Positions 1-6,219 are shown, counted from the stretch's first letter. The stretch is DNA of 11,058 bases from RGIG4694 sp964501705 (GCA_964501705.1 CAZCUQ010000062.1:1-11058); one strand, 5' to 3'. Made by a program: numbers and translations. The notes: generated by a model not told the origin, from the sequence alone.

Positions 1-210
1 ACAAAGAAGACCATGAAGAAGATCCTCTCCGATATCCAGGACGGCACCTTCGCAAAGGAATTCCTCCTCGATATGTCCCCCGCAGGCAAGCAGGTTCACT
101 TCAAGGCTATGAGAAAGCTTCACGCGGAACACCCCTCCGAGGCTGTCGGCAAGGAAATAAGAAAGCTTTACAGCTGGAACAACGAGGGCGACAAGCTTAT
201 CAACAACTGA
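1..210 (+). CDS. ilvC: Ketol-acid reductoisomerase, C-terminal end (partial)
   Basis: This is the last 69 codons of a gene that begins before the window; the frame is open from base 1. The enzyme performs the NAD(P)H- and Mg-dependent isomeroreduction of acetolactate or acetohydroxybutyrate in cytoplasmic valine, leucine and isoleucine synthesis. Recognition rests on the end of the KARI C-terminal domain: the block ILSDIQDGTFAKEF, then the LLDMSPAG stretch, and the characteristic finish LYSWNNEGDKLINN. Family members usually run about 330-340 residues, so roughly four fifths of the protein lies outside. A methionine codon at 13 is internal and not a start. An intrinsic terminator follows 17-23 bases after the stop, so this is the last gene of its transcript. 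The family call is firm; the catalytic residues are outside the window. Confidence 0.93.
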   Translation, partial: TKKTMKKILSDIQDGTFAKEFLLDMSPAGKQVHFKAMRKLHAEHPSEAVGKEIRKLYSWNNEGDKLINN

Positions 211-226
211 AAATTTTTCCATTATG

Positions 227-260
227 CAAAAAAGCTCCTTCTTTGAGGGAGCTTTTTTTT
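227..260 (+). terminator. Intrinsic terminator of ilvC
   Basis: A 9-bp stem (233-241 with 245-253, one U-G pair) closes a 3-base loop and is followed by a run of eight T (253-260). A-rich sequence before the stem can extend it against the T run. It separates ilvC from the next gene. Confidence 0.9.
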
Positions 261-361
261 CGTAAAATGAAACATTTCGGCGTTTTGTGCATAAACTTTA
301 CTCACAAGGAAAAAAATTCGGAATATTATATATAGGAAGCAATTTTACTTACCGATAATTA

Positions 362-385
362 TTCGCCAAAGCGAAAGATAAGGAG
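362..385 (+). promoter_or_regulatory. Small hairpin and RBS before the Cys-rich gene
   Basis: A short inverted repeat, TTCGC at 362-366 and GCGAA at 371-375 with loop CAAA, ends five bases before a strong AAGGAG ribosome binding site (380-385). That site lies six bases from the ATG at 392 and fixes the start. The spacer from 261 is AT-rich. TATTAT at 324-329 could be a -10 box, but no good -35 box sits at the right distance, so I do not call a promoter. Confidence 0.45.
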
Positions 386-391
386 TATTCT

Positions 392-1201
392 ATGAACGAT
401 TACAAGAAACGTCCCGATATTTTCAAGGAAGCCGTCAGCGTTGAAACAGACAGGATATTCGATACCTGCTCGGAGCGCGACTGCATTGAAGATCTCTGCG
501 TCACTCTCGACCCCGGCTGCACTCTCACCGACTGCATGAACATCGTCAAGACAAGATGCGCCGATGTAAGCAGCGTGTGCATTTCCGTAGACCCCGTGCC
601 TTTCAAGAGCGGTTATTATTCCGTGGATATCACCTACACGTTCAGACTCACCATGGACGTATACGAAAGCCCCTGCACCGAAGAATGTACCGTTCTGTCG
701 GGAACTGCGGTGTGGAACAAGAGAGTTATTCTTTACGGAGCTGTCGGCGATATCAAGACCTTTTCGAGCGACGAACCCAAAACCGACGACGAAAAGGATA
801 CCTGCTGCTGCAAGATAATCAATAAGCCCAAGGTAACGGTAAACGTCGTTACTCCGATAGCTCTCGACACGAAGATCGACTGCCGCAAAATAAAGAACGG
901 CTGCGACTGCGACTGCACTCTCATAAGAGGAATTTACGTTACTCTCGGTCTTTTCTCGGTCATAGAGCTTACAAGACCCGTTTCGCTGCTTATCCCCGCT
1001 TACGACTACTGTATTCCCGGAAAGGAATGCTGCGCGCCTGCGGAATCTCCCTGTGAAATATTCTCAAAGCTTGATTTCCCGACCGACCAGTTCTTCCCGA
1101 AATCCTCCTGCGAGAAGATCTGCGGCTGTGACCCGAAAGACCCGATCTTAAACGAGGAATGTAAATGCGAAGATGATGACGGTGAATTCAAGGAAGAATA
1201 A
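392..1201 (+). CDS. Cysteine-rich conserved hypothetical protein
   Basis: The product is a 269-residue soluble protein with no signal peptide and no membrane segment. It has 25 cysteines (about 9 percent), including CCC at 138-140, the alternating CDCDC at 171-175, CC at 213-214, and a C-terminal cluster ending in an acidic tail. Two beta-rich stretches contain few cysteines: residues about 66-91 (the DPVPFKSGYYSVDITYTF region) and about 105-126 (the NKRVILYG region). From memory it resembles a widespread, uncharacterised clostridial family with an N-terminal RI(Y/F)D-C-S---DC-EDL pattern, here RIFDTCSERDCIEDL. Several such proteins look structural or spore-associated, but nothing here proves that. 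The cysteines could bind metal or form disulfides. It appears to stand alone between two terminators. The reading frame is firm; the function is unknown. Confidence 0.85.
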   Translation: MNDYKKRPDIFKEAVSVETDRIFDTCSERDCIEDLCVTLDPGCTLTDCMNIVKTRCADVSSVCISVDPVPFKSGYYSVDITYTFRLTMDVYESPCTEECTVLSGTAVWNKRVILYGAVGDIKTFSSDEPKTDDEKDTCCCKIINKPKVTVNVVTPIALDTKIDCRKIKNGCDCDCTLIRGIYVTLGLFSVIELTRPVSLLIPAYDYCIPGKECCAPAESPCEIFSKLDFPTDQFFPKSSCEKICGCDPKDPILNEECKCEDDDGEFKEE

Positions 1202-1224
1202 TTAAATAATATTTGCGAAACGTC

Positions 1225-1259
1225 AAAAAGCAGAAGCCGTAAAAGCTCCTGCTTTTTTT
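1225..1259. terminator. Shared bidirectional terminator between the Cys-rich gene and groEL
   Basis: A stem pairs 1225-1237 with 1245-1257 (one A-C mismatch) around a 7-base loop. On the plus strand it is followed by seven T (1253-1259). On the minus strand the stem is followed by five T. It lies 24 bases after the plus-strand stop and 25 bases after the groEL stop, so it can end both convergent transcripts. Confidence 0.85.
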
Positions 1260-1283
1260 ATTTTATGATATTTGCGGTGTGTA

Positions 1284-2909
1284 TTAATACATTCCGTCCA
1301 TGCCGCCTGCGGGTGCCGCGGGTACGGGAGGTTCTTTGATGTCCGCTACGAGAGACTCTGTGGTGAGCACCATAGCCGCAACGGAAGCAGCGTTCTGGAG
1401 GGCGCTTCTCGTAACCTTTGTCGGGTCAACTATTCCTGCGGCGATCATGTCCGTATACTCCTCATTGTAAGCGTCGAAGCCGTAGCCTACCTTGCCCGAA
1501 GAAATTATCTTATCGATGATAACGGAGCCTTCAAGGCCTGCGTTTGCGGCTATCTGACGTACAGGCTCCTCAAGAGCTCTGTAAACTATCTGAGCGCCTG
1601 TCTTTTCATCGCCCGAAAGCTCGTCTGTAAGAGCCTTGACAGCGGGCATAGCGTTGATAAGAGCCGCACCGCCGCCCGCTACGATACCCTCTTCAACGGC
1701 AGCCTTGGTAGCCGCGAGAGCGTCCTCGATACGAAGCTTCTTTTCTTTCATTTCTATTTCCGTAGCGGCGCCGACTCTGATAACGGCAACTCCGCCCGAA
1801 AGCTTTGCAAGGCGTTCCTGGAGCTTTTCTTTGTCGAAATCGGAAGTAGTCTCGGAGATCTGAGTTCTTATCTGAGCAACTCTGTCCTTGATAGCGTTCT
1901 TGTCTCCCGCTCCGTCAACGATAGTTGTGTTTTCCTTTGTGATGGTAACCTGACGAGCGCGTCCGAGCTGTTCTACGGTAGCGTCGGCAAGCTCAAGACC
2001 GATCTCGGAGGAGATAACCTGACCGCCTGTGAGGATCGCGATATCCTGAAGCATTTCTTTTCTTCTGTCGCCGAATCCGGGAGCCTTTACCGCAACACAG
2101 GTAAAGGTTCCTCTGAGCTTATTGACGATAAGTGTGGAGAGAGCCTCGCCCTCAACGTCCTCGGCGATAATGATAAGCTTCTTGCCGGTCTTTACGATCT
2201 GTTCGAGAAGAGGAAGCAGCTCCTGGATCGATGATATCTTCTTATCTGTGATAAGAATGTAAGCGTCGTCGATGGAAGCAACCATCTTATCGGTATCAGT
2301 TACCATATAAGGAGTGATATATCCTCTGTCGAACTGCATACCCTCAACGACCTCGGAGTATGTCTCCGCTGTCTTGGATTCCTCGATTGTGATAACTCCG
2401 TCGGACGTTACCTTTTCCATAGCCTCCGCAATGAGCTTTCCGACATTTTCATCGGCGGAAGAAACCGTAGCGACTCTTTCGATATCGGCGGATCCTTCAA
2501 TCTCCTTGGAATTTGACTTGATAGCCTCGACAGCCTTATCGACAGCCTTTGCGATACCCTTCTTTACGACCATGGGATTAGCTCCCGCAGCGATATTCTT
2601 CATGCCTTCTCTTACGATAGCCTGAGCAAGAAGAGTAGCGGTAGTCGTTCCGTCGCCTGCGGCATCGTTAGTCTTTGTAGCGACTTCCTTCACGAGCTGA
2701 GCGCCCATATTCTCGAAAGCGTTGTCAAGCTCGATCTCCTTTGCGATGGTAACGCCGTCGTTTGTGATAAGCGGAGCGCCATACTTCTTATCGAGAACAA
2801 CGTTTCTGCCCTTGGGTCCGAGAGTTATTTTAACAGTATCGGCAAGCTTATCGATACCTGCCTGCAAAGACTTTCTTGCGTCTTCGCCGTAAACTATATC
2901 CTTAGCCAT
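1284..2909 (-). CDS. groEL: 60 kDa chaperonin GroEL
   Basis: This is the large chaperonin subunit. It forms the double seven-membered ring that folds cytoplasmic proteins in an ATP-driven cycle with GroES. At 541 residues it has normal family length. Visible landmarks are the nucleotide site LGPKGRNVVL (30-39), D51, GDGTTT (85-90), D396 in the IEDALAAT stretch, and the chaperonin signature AAVEEGIVAGGG (403-414). The apical substrate-binding region includes YITPYMV (198-204). The tail is short, with a single GGM before DGMY rather than a long Gly-Met repeat. The start is fixed by GGAGGT (2918-2923 on the minus strand), eight bases before the ATG. The gene lies 37 bases downstream of groES in the same operon, so it should share HrcA/CIRCE heat-shock control. 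A long plus-strand open frame within it is a shadow. Confidence 0.98.
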   Translation of the reverse strand: MAKDIVYGEDARKSLQAGIDKLADTVKITLGPKGRNVVLDKKYGAPLITNDGVTIAKEIELDNAFENMGAQLVKEVATKTNDAAGDGTTTATLLAQAIVREGMKNIAAGANPMVVKKGIAKAVDKAVEAIKSNSKEIEGSADIERVATVSSADENVGKLIAEAMEKVTSDGVITIEESKTAETYSEVVEGMQFDRGYITPYMVTDTDKMVASIDDAYILITDKKISSIQELLPLLEQIVKTGKKLIIIAEDVEGEALSTLIVNKLRGTFTCVAVKAPGFGDRRKEMLQDIAILTGGQVISSEIGLELADATVEQLGRARQVTITKENTTIVDGAGDKNAIKDRVAQIRTQISETTSDFDKEKLQERLAKLSGGVAVIRVGAATEIEMKEKKLRIEDALAATKAAVEEGIVAGGGAALINAMPAVKALTDELSGDEKTGAQIVYRALEEPVRQIAANAGLEGSVIIDKIISSGKVGYGFDAYNEEYTDMIAAGIVDPTKVTRSALQNAASVAAMVLTTESLVADIKEPPVPAAPAGGMDGMY

Positions 2910-2946
2910 GATAAATTACCTCCGTAAAAATAAATTTTAATGTATG

Positions 2947-3231
2947 TTATTCGACTACAGCGAGAATATCGGACTGACGGACTATCGTATATTCAACGCC
3001 GTCGATCTTTACTTCCGTGCCGCTGTACTTTGAAGTGAGGACCTTCTGACCCGCTTTGACGATCATTTCTACCTGATTGCCGTCAACGAGACCTCCCGGA
3101 CCCACTTCGATGACCTCCGCTACCTGAGGCTTTTCCTTAGCGGCGCCGGTAAGAATGATACCGCTTGCGGTGGTTTCCTCCGCCTCAACCATTTTAATTA
3201 CTACTCTGTCTGCCAGTGGTTTGATTGTCAT
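2947..3231 (-). CDS. groES: 10 kDa co-chaperonin GroES
   Basis: This co-chaperonin forms the seven-membered lid that closes the GroEL folding chamber. The 94-residue length is typical. The N-terminus IKPLADRVVIK is the standard beta-strand opening. The mobile loop that contacts GroEL is residues about 17-35, with the hydrophobic tripeptide in SGIIL. The roof-loop region (EVGPGGLVDGNQ) and the closing VLTSKYSGTEVKIDG and YTIVRQSDILAVVE strands are all present. The start is set by an AGGAAGGAG ribosome binding site (3241-3249). It is the first gene of the groESL operon, behind the CIRCE operator. Nothing unusual is seen. Confidence 0.98.
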   Translation of the reverse strand: MTIKPLADRVVIKMVEAEETTASGIILTGAAKEKPQVAEVIEVGPGGLVDGNQVEMIVKAGQKVLTSKYSGTEVKIDGVEYTIVRQSDILAVVE

Positions 3232-3300
3232 GATAAAAAACTCCTTCCTATAAATGTGCCGAATGTTTTCAAGACATTTAGCAGTTGTCGGTCTGATGTG

Positions 3301-3327
3301 TTAGCACTCATTCTTCTTGAGTGCTAA
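3301..3327 (-). promoter_or_regulatory. CIRCE operator (HrcA site) of groESL
   Basis: A perfect inverted repeat, TTAGCACTC at 3301-3309 and GAGTGCTAA at 3319-3327, is separated by exactly nine bases. This is the full consensus of CIRCE, the binding site of the heat-shock repressor HrcA. It lies in the 5' leader of groES and overlaps the expected transcription start, so bound HrcA should block initiation and heat should relieve it. Confidence 0.97.
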
Positions 3328-3331
3328 ATAT

Positions 3332-3359
3332 ATTTTACCAAATTCTCAGAAAAAATCAA
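3332..3359 (-). promoter_or_regulatory. Sigma-A-like promoter of groESL
   Basis: Read on the minus strand, TTGATT (3359-3354) and TAAAAT (3337-3332) are separated by 16 bases. The predicted start, about seven bases downstream, falls inside the CIRCE repeat, as expected for HrcA-controlled operons. Confidence 0.75.
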
Positions 3360-3533
3360 GAGGTATTTTAACATTTTACTTAAAATCAGCGTTTTATACA
3401 ATTTATTGTGAAAGCCGAGTGAATTAATTAGCAGTATTTATTCCTTTATCATCTGATTAAATTGTCAGATATAAGAAAAATACAAAAAAATAATAAAAAA
3501 ATTAGTCAAATAAACAAAAATACAAATAATCTA

Positions 3534-3564
3534 TTGACATTTCAATGTAAACAGTTTATACTGT
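3534..3564 (+). promoter_or_regulatory. Distal promoter P1 with overlapping operator-like repeat
   Basis: TTGACA (3534-3539) and TATACT (3557-3562) are separated by 17 bases, an almost ideal sigma-A promoter. The perfect inverted repeat ACAGT-TTAT-ACTGT (3551-3564) covers the -10 box, and the overlapping TAAAC-A-GTTTA (3548-3558) is also symmetric. Both are well placed to act as repressor sites. The predicted start near 3569 leaves a leader of about 180 bases before the coding region. Confidence 0.7.
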
Positions 3565-3605
3565 ATATATAACAGATGAACAGTTGAATCAATATCAACA
3601 AATTT

Positions 3606-3620
3606 TAACAATTGTTACAA
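3606..3620 (+). repeat. Palindrome TAACAATTGTTA with first TTGTTACAA copy
   Basis: TAACAATTGTTA (3606-3617) is a perfect 12-base palindrome. It overlaps TTGTTACAA (3612-3620), a 9-mer that recurs exactly at 3706-3714, next to the second promoter. It is a candidate regulator-binding site. Confidence 0.5.
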
Positions 3621-3665
3621 TTTATTAAAAAAGATTCAGTTCGTTCATTTTTTATGAAAAAAGTG

Positions 3666-3693
3666 TTGACAAATCTGTTATTTATGATATAAT
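3666..3693 (+). promoter_or_regulatory. Proximal promoter P2 of the secreted-protein unit
   Basis: A consensus TTGACA (3666-3671) and a consensus TATAAT (3688-3693) are separated by 16 bases. The expected start is near 3700, about 50 bases before the coding region. Two consensus-like promoters in tandem predict strong expression when not repressed. Confidence 0.8.
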
Positions 3694-3704
3694 AAAAACA
3701 GCAA

Positions 3705-3715
3705 TTTGTTACAAA
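3705..3715 (+). promoter_or_regulatory. Operator-like inverted repeat downstream of P2
   Basis: TTTGT-T-ACAAA is a perfect 5-1-5 inverted repeat just after the predicted P2 start. It contains the second copy of the 9-mer TTGTTACAA. Its position suits a repressor, but no regulator can be named. Confidence 0.45.
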
Positions 3716-3735
3716 CAGATTAATTTATCGTTTAT

Positions 3736-3741
3736 GGAGGT
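3736..3741 (+). promoter_or_regulatory. RBS that sets the start of the first secreted protein
   Basis: GGAGGT lies seven bases before the ATG at 3749. An upstream in-frame ATG at 3734 overlaps this Shine-Dalgarno sequence and cannot use it. The start is therefore 3749, which also places a classic Lys-Lys n-region right after the initiator methionine. Confidence 0.9.
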
Positions 3742-3748
3742 AATTTCT

Positions 3749-4546
3749 ATGAAGAAATCAATCAAAAGGGTATCCGCAGTTCTTGCAGCCGTTATGTGCA
3801 GCGGCGTTATCACGGCAGCTCCCGTTACGGCGGCTGAGTACACGGCTGTTTCCGACACATCGATAGTTGCGGAGGCTTACGCGTCCGATGACGCATACAC
3901 GGAAGCGGTCAAACTCGCCGGCGTAAAGTACAGCTCCTCTCTCGCGAAAAAGGTTGAGAGCTATATGGGGAAATCTTCCAAAACAACCGTTAAATACAAA
4001 AATTCACGCACAAAAAAGATGTTTATGAGCAAGCTTGAAAAAAGAGCCGCTGATATCGGAAGCGGCGACGAAGATGCTCTTAAGTCGGGTTTCTCGATTG
4101 CCATGGTCGGCAAGGACTCGGTTACATATATGGGCATGAAAGGCGATAAGACAGCTATTGTGGCATATCAGGACGAAACGGGAATTGGTATGTACAGCGA
4201 CAGCAGCAGTATAACAATCACCGAGCTCTACTCAAAGCAAAAAATCACCCAGTCTCTTGAGGGAATAGAAGATTACTCGTCGGATGACAGCGTATCGGCG
4301 GATTCTTTGACGGCATCCATAGGAGATAACGAAAAGGCCAAGGTCTTTAAGTTCGATGGCAAGAGCGAATCCTACACTCTTGAGGTATTTGAAATTAACG
4401 GCGAAGAGATGGGTTTTCTCTTCAATTCAAAGAATCAGATCATAGGCGGCTATGACTATTCGGGATATTATTCCATTAAGTTCTCCCTTTCGCCCAAGAC
4501 CTCATCGGTAACGGTTCCCGACTACTATACCGAAGTGCAGATGTAA
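3749..4546 (+). CDS. Secreted protein with one copy of an unrecognised repeat domain
   Basis: The product is a 265-residue exported protein. Residues 1-29 form a signal peptide: a basic n-region (MKKSIKR), an Ala/Val-rich core, and a likely cleavage after AAPVTAA or close by. There is no lipobox, LPXTG motif, dockerin or second membrane segment, so release from the cell or loose wall association is expected. After a linker, one domain spans about residues 50-263. It begins YTEAV, has a basic motif YKNSRTK (83-89), a central MKGDKTAIVAY strand (130-140), a variable Ser/Asp-rich stretch (about 173-195), and a C-terminal block with the pattern Y--E-F---G---G-LF (209-225), then GYYSI---LSP (239-249) and VP-YYTE (256-262). 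Two further copies lie in the next gene. I do not recognise the family; the function is unknown. It is probably the first gene of a two-gene operon. Confidence 0.88.
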   Translation: MKKSIKRVSAVLAAVMCSGVITAAPVTAAEYTAVSDTSIVAEAYASDDAYTEAVKLAGVKYSSSLAKKVESYMGKSSKTTVKYKNSRTKKMFMSKLEKRAADIGSGDEDALKSGFSIAMVGKDSVTYMGMKGDKTAIVAYQDETGIGMYSDSSSITITELYSKQKITQSLEGIEDYSSDDSVSADSLTASIGDNEKAKVFKFDGKSESYTLEVFEINGEEMGFLFNSKNQIIGGYDYSGYYSIKFSLSPKTSSVTVPDYYTEVQM

Positions 4547-4571
4547 AATATTTTAAGGAGAAAAATTATTT

Positions 4572-5996
4572 ATGGACAAAACAGCGCACATGAAAAGAAA
4601 ACGCACATTCGCAAAGACGGCGGCGGTTTTGTGTGCGGCTGTACTGTCCGCTTATCCGATATCCGCCGAGGAGACGCTTTCTGCTAACCTTTCGGCGGAT
4701 ATTTATTCTCCCTACGAATATGTACGGAGTACTGACGGGCTTTTGTATGACAGCAGTTTTGCAGAGCTTGTCTGCAAATCCGCGGAGAAAAACCTCGGAG
4801 AAAGAATTCTCTATCGGGGTTCTCTCACCGAAAGCTTTGCGGATAATTTAAACGAAAGACTCGCAGAGATCAAAAGCAAAAGCTCGGAGGAAGGAATTTA
4901 TTTCATCGAGGCAAACGGTAAAAATGTCCGTATCCACGGCACAAAGGGAGAAAAAGTCATAAACATTTACGCGGACGAAAAAAGCGGCGATCTATTCTAT
5001 CTTGACAGGAATACTCTTGTTTCGGCAGACCCCGCAACAATGGAAAAAACAACGGAATATCTGAATAAAAAGGAATATGAAGATTATTTTTCGCGTCTTG
5101 CGGTAAACGTGAATCTCTCCGTATATAAGCTTGAAAAGGGCATGACTCACAGGTTTGGATACAAGGGTGAATTCTATACCTATGAGTTTTTTGAGTCATA
5201 CGGCGGAAAAGTGGGTCTTGTCTTCGATTCGGAAAATACGCCCGTCGGTCTTTATAACTCAAACACGGGATATATGGCGATAAAGCTTCTGCTTTCGCCG
5301 TCCGACGCGCTTTTTAAGGTTCCGTCCGAATATACCGAAAAAGTTACCGCTTACTCCGAAGCCGTCAATCTCACGGACTGCTCGTACAACGCTGCATTTG
5401 CGCAAAAGCTTGAAGAGCTTTCGGAAAAATCATCGGAGAGAAAAGTCTCTTATAAGAATTCCCGCACGAAAAGATTTTTGGGAAAAATTTTGAAGGTACT
5501 TCAAAAAATCAACGAAAACGACGAGAAGACCGTAAATGCGGGATATTTTTTCTCCTCCACGGGACGAAACAGAGTCATGGCTTTCGGCAGAAAAGGCGAA
5601 AAGGCACTGTATCTTTACGCGGATAAATATAACGATACGGGAAAATATCTGCAAAAGGAAAGCTTAACGGAATTAAGCCTTTCAAAAAGAGAAAAACAAA
5701 CTCTAAATATTGATGAAGAATACTACCTCGCCGAACTGAAATATCTTACTCCGAGGTCTGTCGGCGGACTCTCCGATGAGCTTTCGGCGGACGTTTTTTT
5801 CCTGAAATACAAGGGAGAAAAATATATCTGCGAAATGTTCTCGGCGGACGGAGAAAAATTCGGTTTTCTCTTTGGTGAAAAGGAAAACCTTTGCGGCGAG
5901 TACAGCACCGATGAGGGTTACAAAAGCGTACGTTATGTTCTCTCACCGAATGATTCAAGGTTTGACGTCCCCGAAAATTACTCCGAAGCAAACTGA
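4572..5996 (+). CDS. Secreted protein with two tandem copies of the same domain
   Basis: The product is a 474-residue exported protein. The signal peptide has a basic start (KRKR at 8-11), an Ala/Val/Leu core and a probable cut after ISA (residue 32). Two copies of the domain seen in the upstream gene follow. Copy A is about 50-257 and copy B about 261-472. Copy B is closer to the upstream protein: it begins YSEAV, keeps YKNSRTK exactly (294-300), and ends GFLF, GY-SV, LSP, VPENYSE. Copy A has lost the basic motif (YRGSLTE at 81-87) but keeps KGEKVINIYAD (125-135), Y-YEFFESYGG, LLLSP and VPSEYTE. The start at 4572 follows AAGGAG (4555-4560) by 11 bases. A methionine at 4590 would also leave a signal peptide but is 29 bases from that site. 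The gap to the upstream stop is 25 bases with no terminator, so co-transcription is likely. No anchor or catalytic motif is visible and the function is unknown. Confidence 0.88.
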   Translation: MDKTAHMKRKRTFAKTAAVLCAAVLSAYPISAEETLSANLSADIYSPYEYVRSTDGLLYDSSFAELVCKSAEKNLGERILYRGSLTESFADNLNERLAEIKSKSSEEGIYFIEANGKNVRIHGTKGEKVINIYADEKSGDLFYLDRNTLVSADPATMEKTTEYLNKKEYEDYFSRLAVNVNLSVYKLEKGMTHRFGYKGEFYTYEFFESYGGKVGLVFDSENTPVGLYNSNTGYMAIKLLLSPSDALFKVPSEYTEKVTAYSEAVNLTDCSYNAAFAQKLEELSEKSSERKVSYKNSRTKRFLGKILKVLQKINENDEKTVNAGYFFSSTGRNRVMAFGRKGEKALYLYADKYNDTGKYLQKESLTELSLSKREKQTLNIDEEYYLAELKYLTPRSVGGLSDELSADVFFLKYKGEKYICEMFSADGEKFGFLFGEKENLCGEYSTDEGYKSVRYVLSPNDSRFDVPENYSEAN

Positions 5997-6025
5997 AAGT
6001 AAGCAAGATTATTATAAAATTTGAC

Positions 6026-6056
6026 AAGAGCAGGACATCCGACAGTCCTGCTTTTA
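6026..6056 (+). terminator. Intrinsic terminator of the secreted-protein unit
   Basis: AGCAGGAC (6029-6036) pairs perfectly with GTCCTGCT (6045-6052) around an 8-base loop and is followed by four T (6052-6055). Flanking bases can add a few weak pairs. It lies about 30 bases after the stop. Confidence 0.8.
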
Positions 6057-6081
6057 TCTTTGTCTTTATATTTCTTTGTAA

Positions 6082-6095
6082 TGTAAACGATAACA
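6082..6095 (+). promoter_or_regulatory. cre-type catabolite control site
   Basis: TGTAAACGATAACA matches all defined positions of the CcpA consensus TGWAANCGNTNWCA. It is centred about 87 bases upstream of the predicted start of the GH94 gene and 45 bases before its -35 box. That distance is more typical of activation, or of a repressor that loops to a second site, than of direct blocking. Another LacI-family regulator could also bind such a sequence. Confidence 0.7.
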
Positions 6096-6140
6096 GACTG
6101 AAATTTGTCATTAAAAATTTGTGAAATTTTCTAAAACCTC

Positions 6141-6169
6141 TTGAAAAAAATATAAAAGTATGCTATAAT
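6141..6169 (+). promoter_or_regulatory. Extended -10 promoter of the GH94 gene
   Basis: TTGAAA (6141-6146), a 17-base spacer and a consensus TATAAT (6164-6169) are preceded by TG at 6161-6162, which forms an extended -10. The start is expected near 6176, giving a leader of about 44 bases. Confidence 0.85.
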
Positions 6170-6177
6170 TAATAAAA

Positions 6178-6195
6178 TGTATGTGTATACGTACA
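6178..6195 (+). promoter_or_regulatory. Operator-like imperfect inverted repeat at the GH94 transcription start
   Basis: TGTATGT (6178-6184) and ACGTACA (6189-6195) are inverted copies with one mismatch and a 4-base spacer. They begin right after the predicted start of transcription, where a bound repressor would block the gene. No regulator is encoded nearby to identify it. Confidence 0.4.
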
Positions 6196-6219
6196 ATATT
6201 ATTCAAAGGAGAGTTTTAA

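Larger units (their letters stand above)
3360..3748 (+). other. AT-rich spacer between the divergent groESL and secreted-protein units
   Basis: This stretch of nearly 400 bases has no credible gene and is very AT-rich. It holds the two plus-strand promoters and the operator-like repeats listed separately. It also has an isolated inverted repeat, ATCTGA (3451-3456) and TCAGAT (3465-3470), with an 8-base spacer and no known role. The long 5' leader and many palindromes suggest the downstream genes are tightly regulated. Confidence 0.6.

Noticed and set aside
1272..2234. 320-codon plus-strand open frame opposite groEL
   Set aside because: It lies antisense to a textbook groEL, has no ribosome binding site, and its composition is what one expects from the complement of groEL codons.
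2713..2726. cre-like sequence CGAAAGCGTTGTCA within groEL
   Set aside because: It misses the first consensus position, lies deep in coding sequence and is explained by the groEL codons.
3451..3470. Inverted repeat ATCTGA/TCAGAT as a terminator
   Set aside because: Only six pairs with an 8-base loop and no T run; neither flanking transcription unit ends here.
6021..6026. TTGACA as a possible -35 box after the secreted unit
   Set aside because: It runs into the terminator stem and has no -10 box at the proper distance; the true promoter of the next gene is at 6141-6169.
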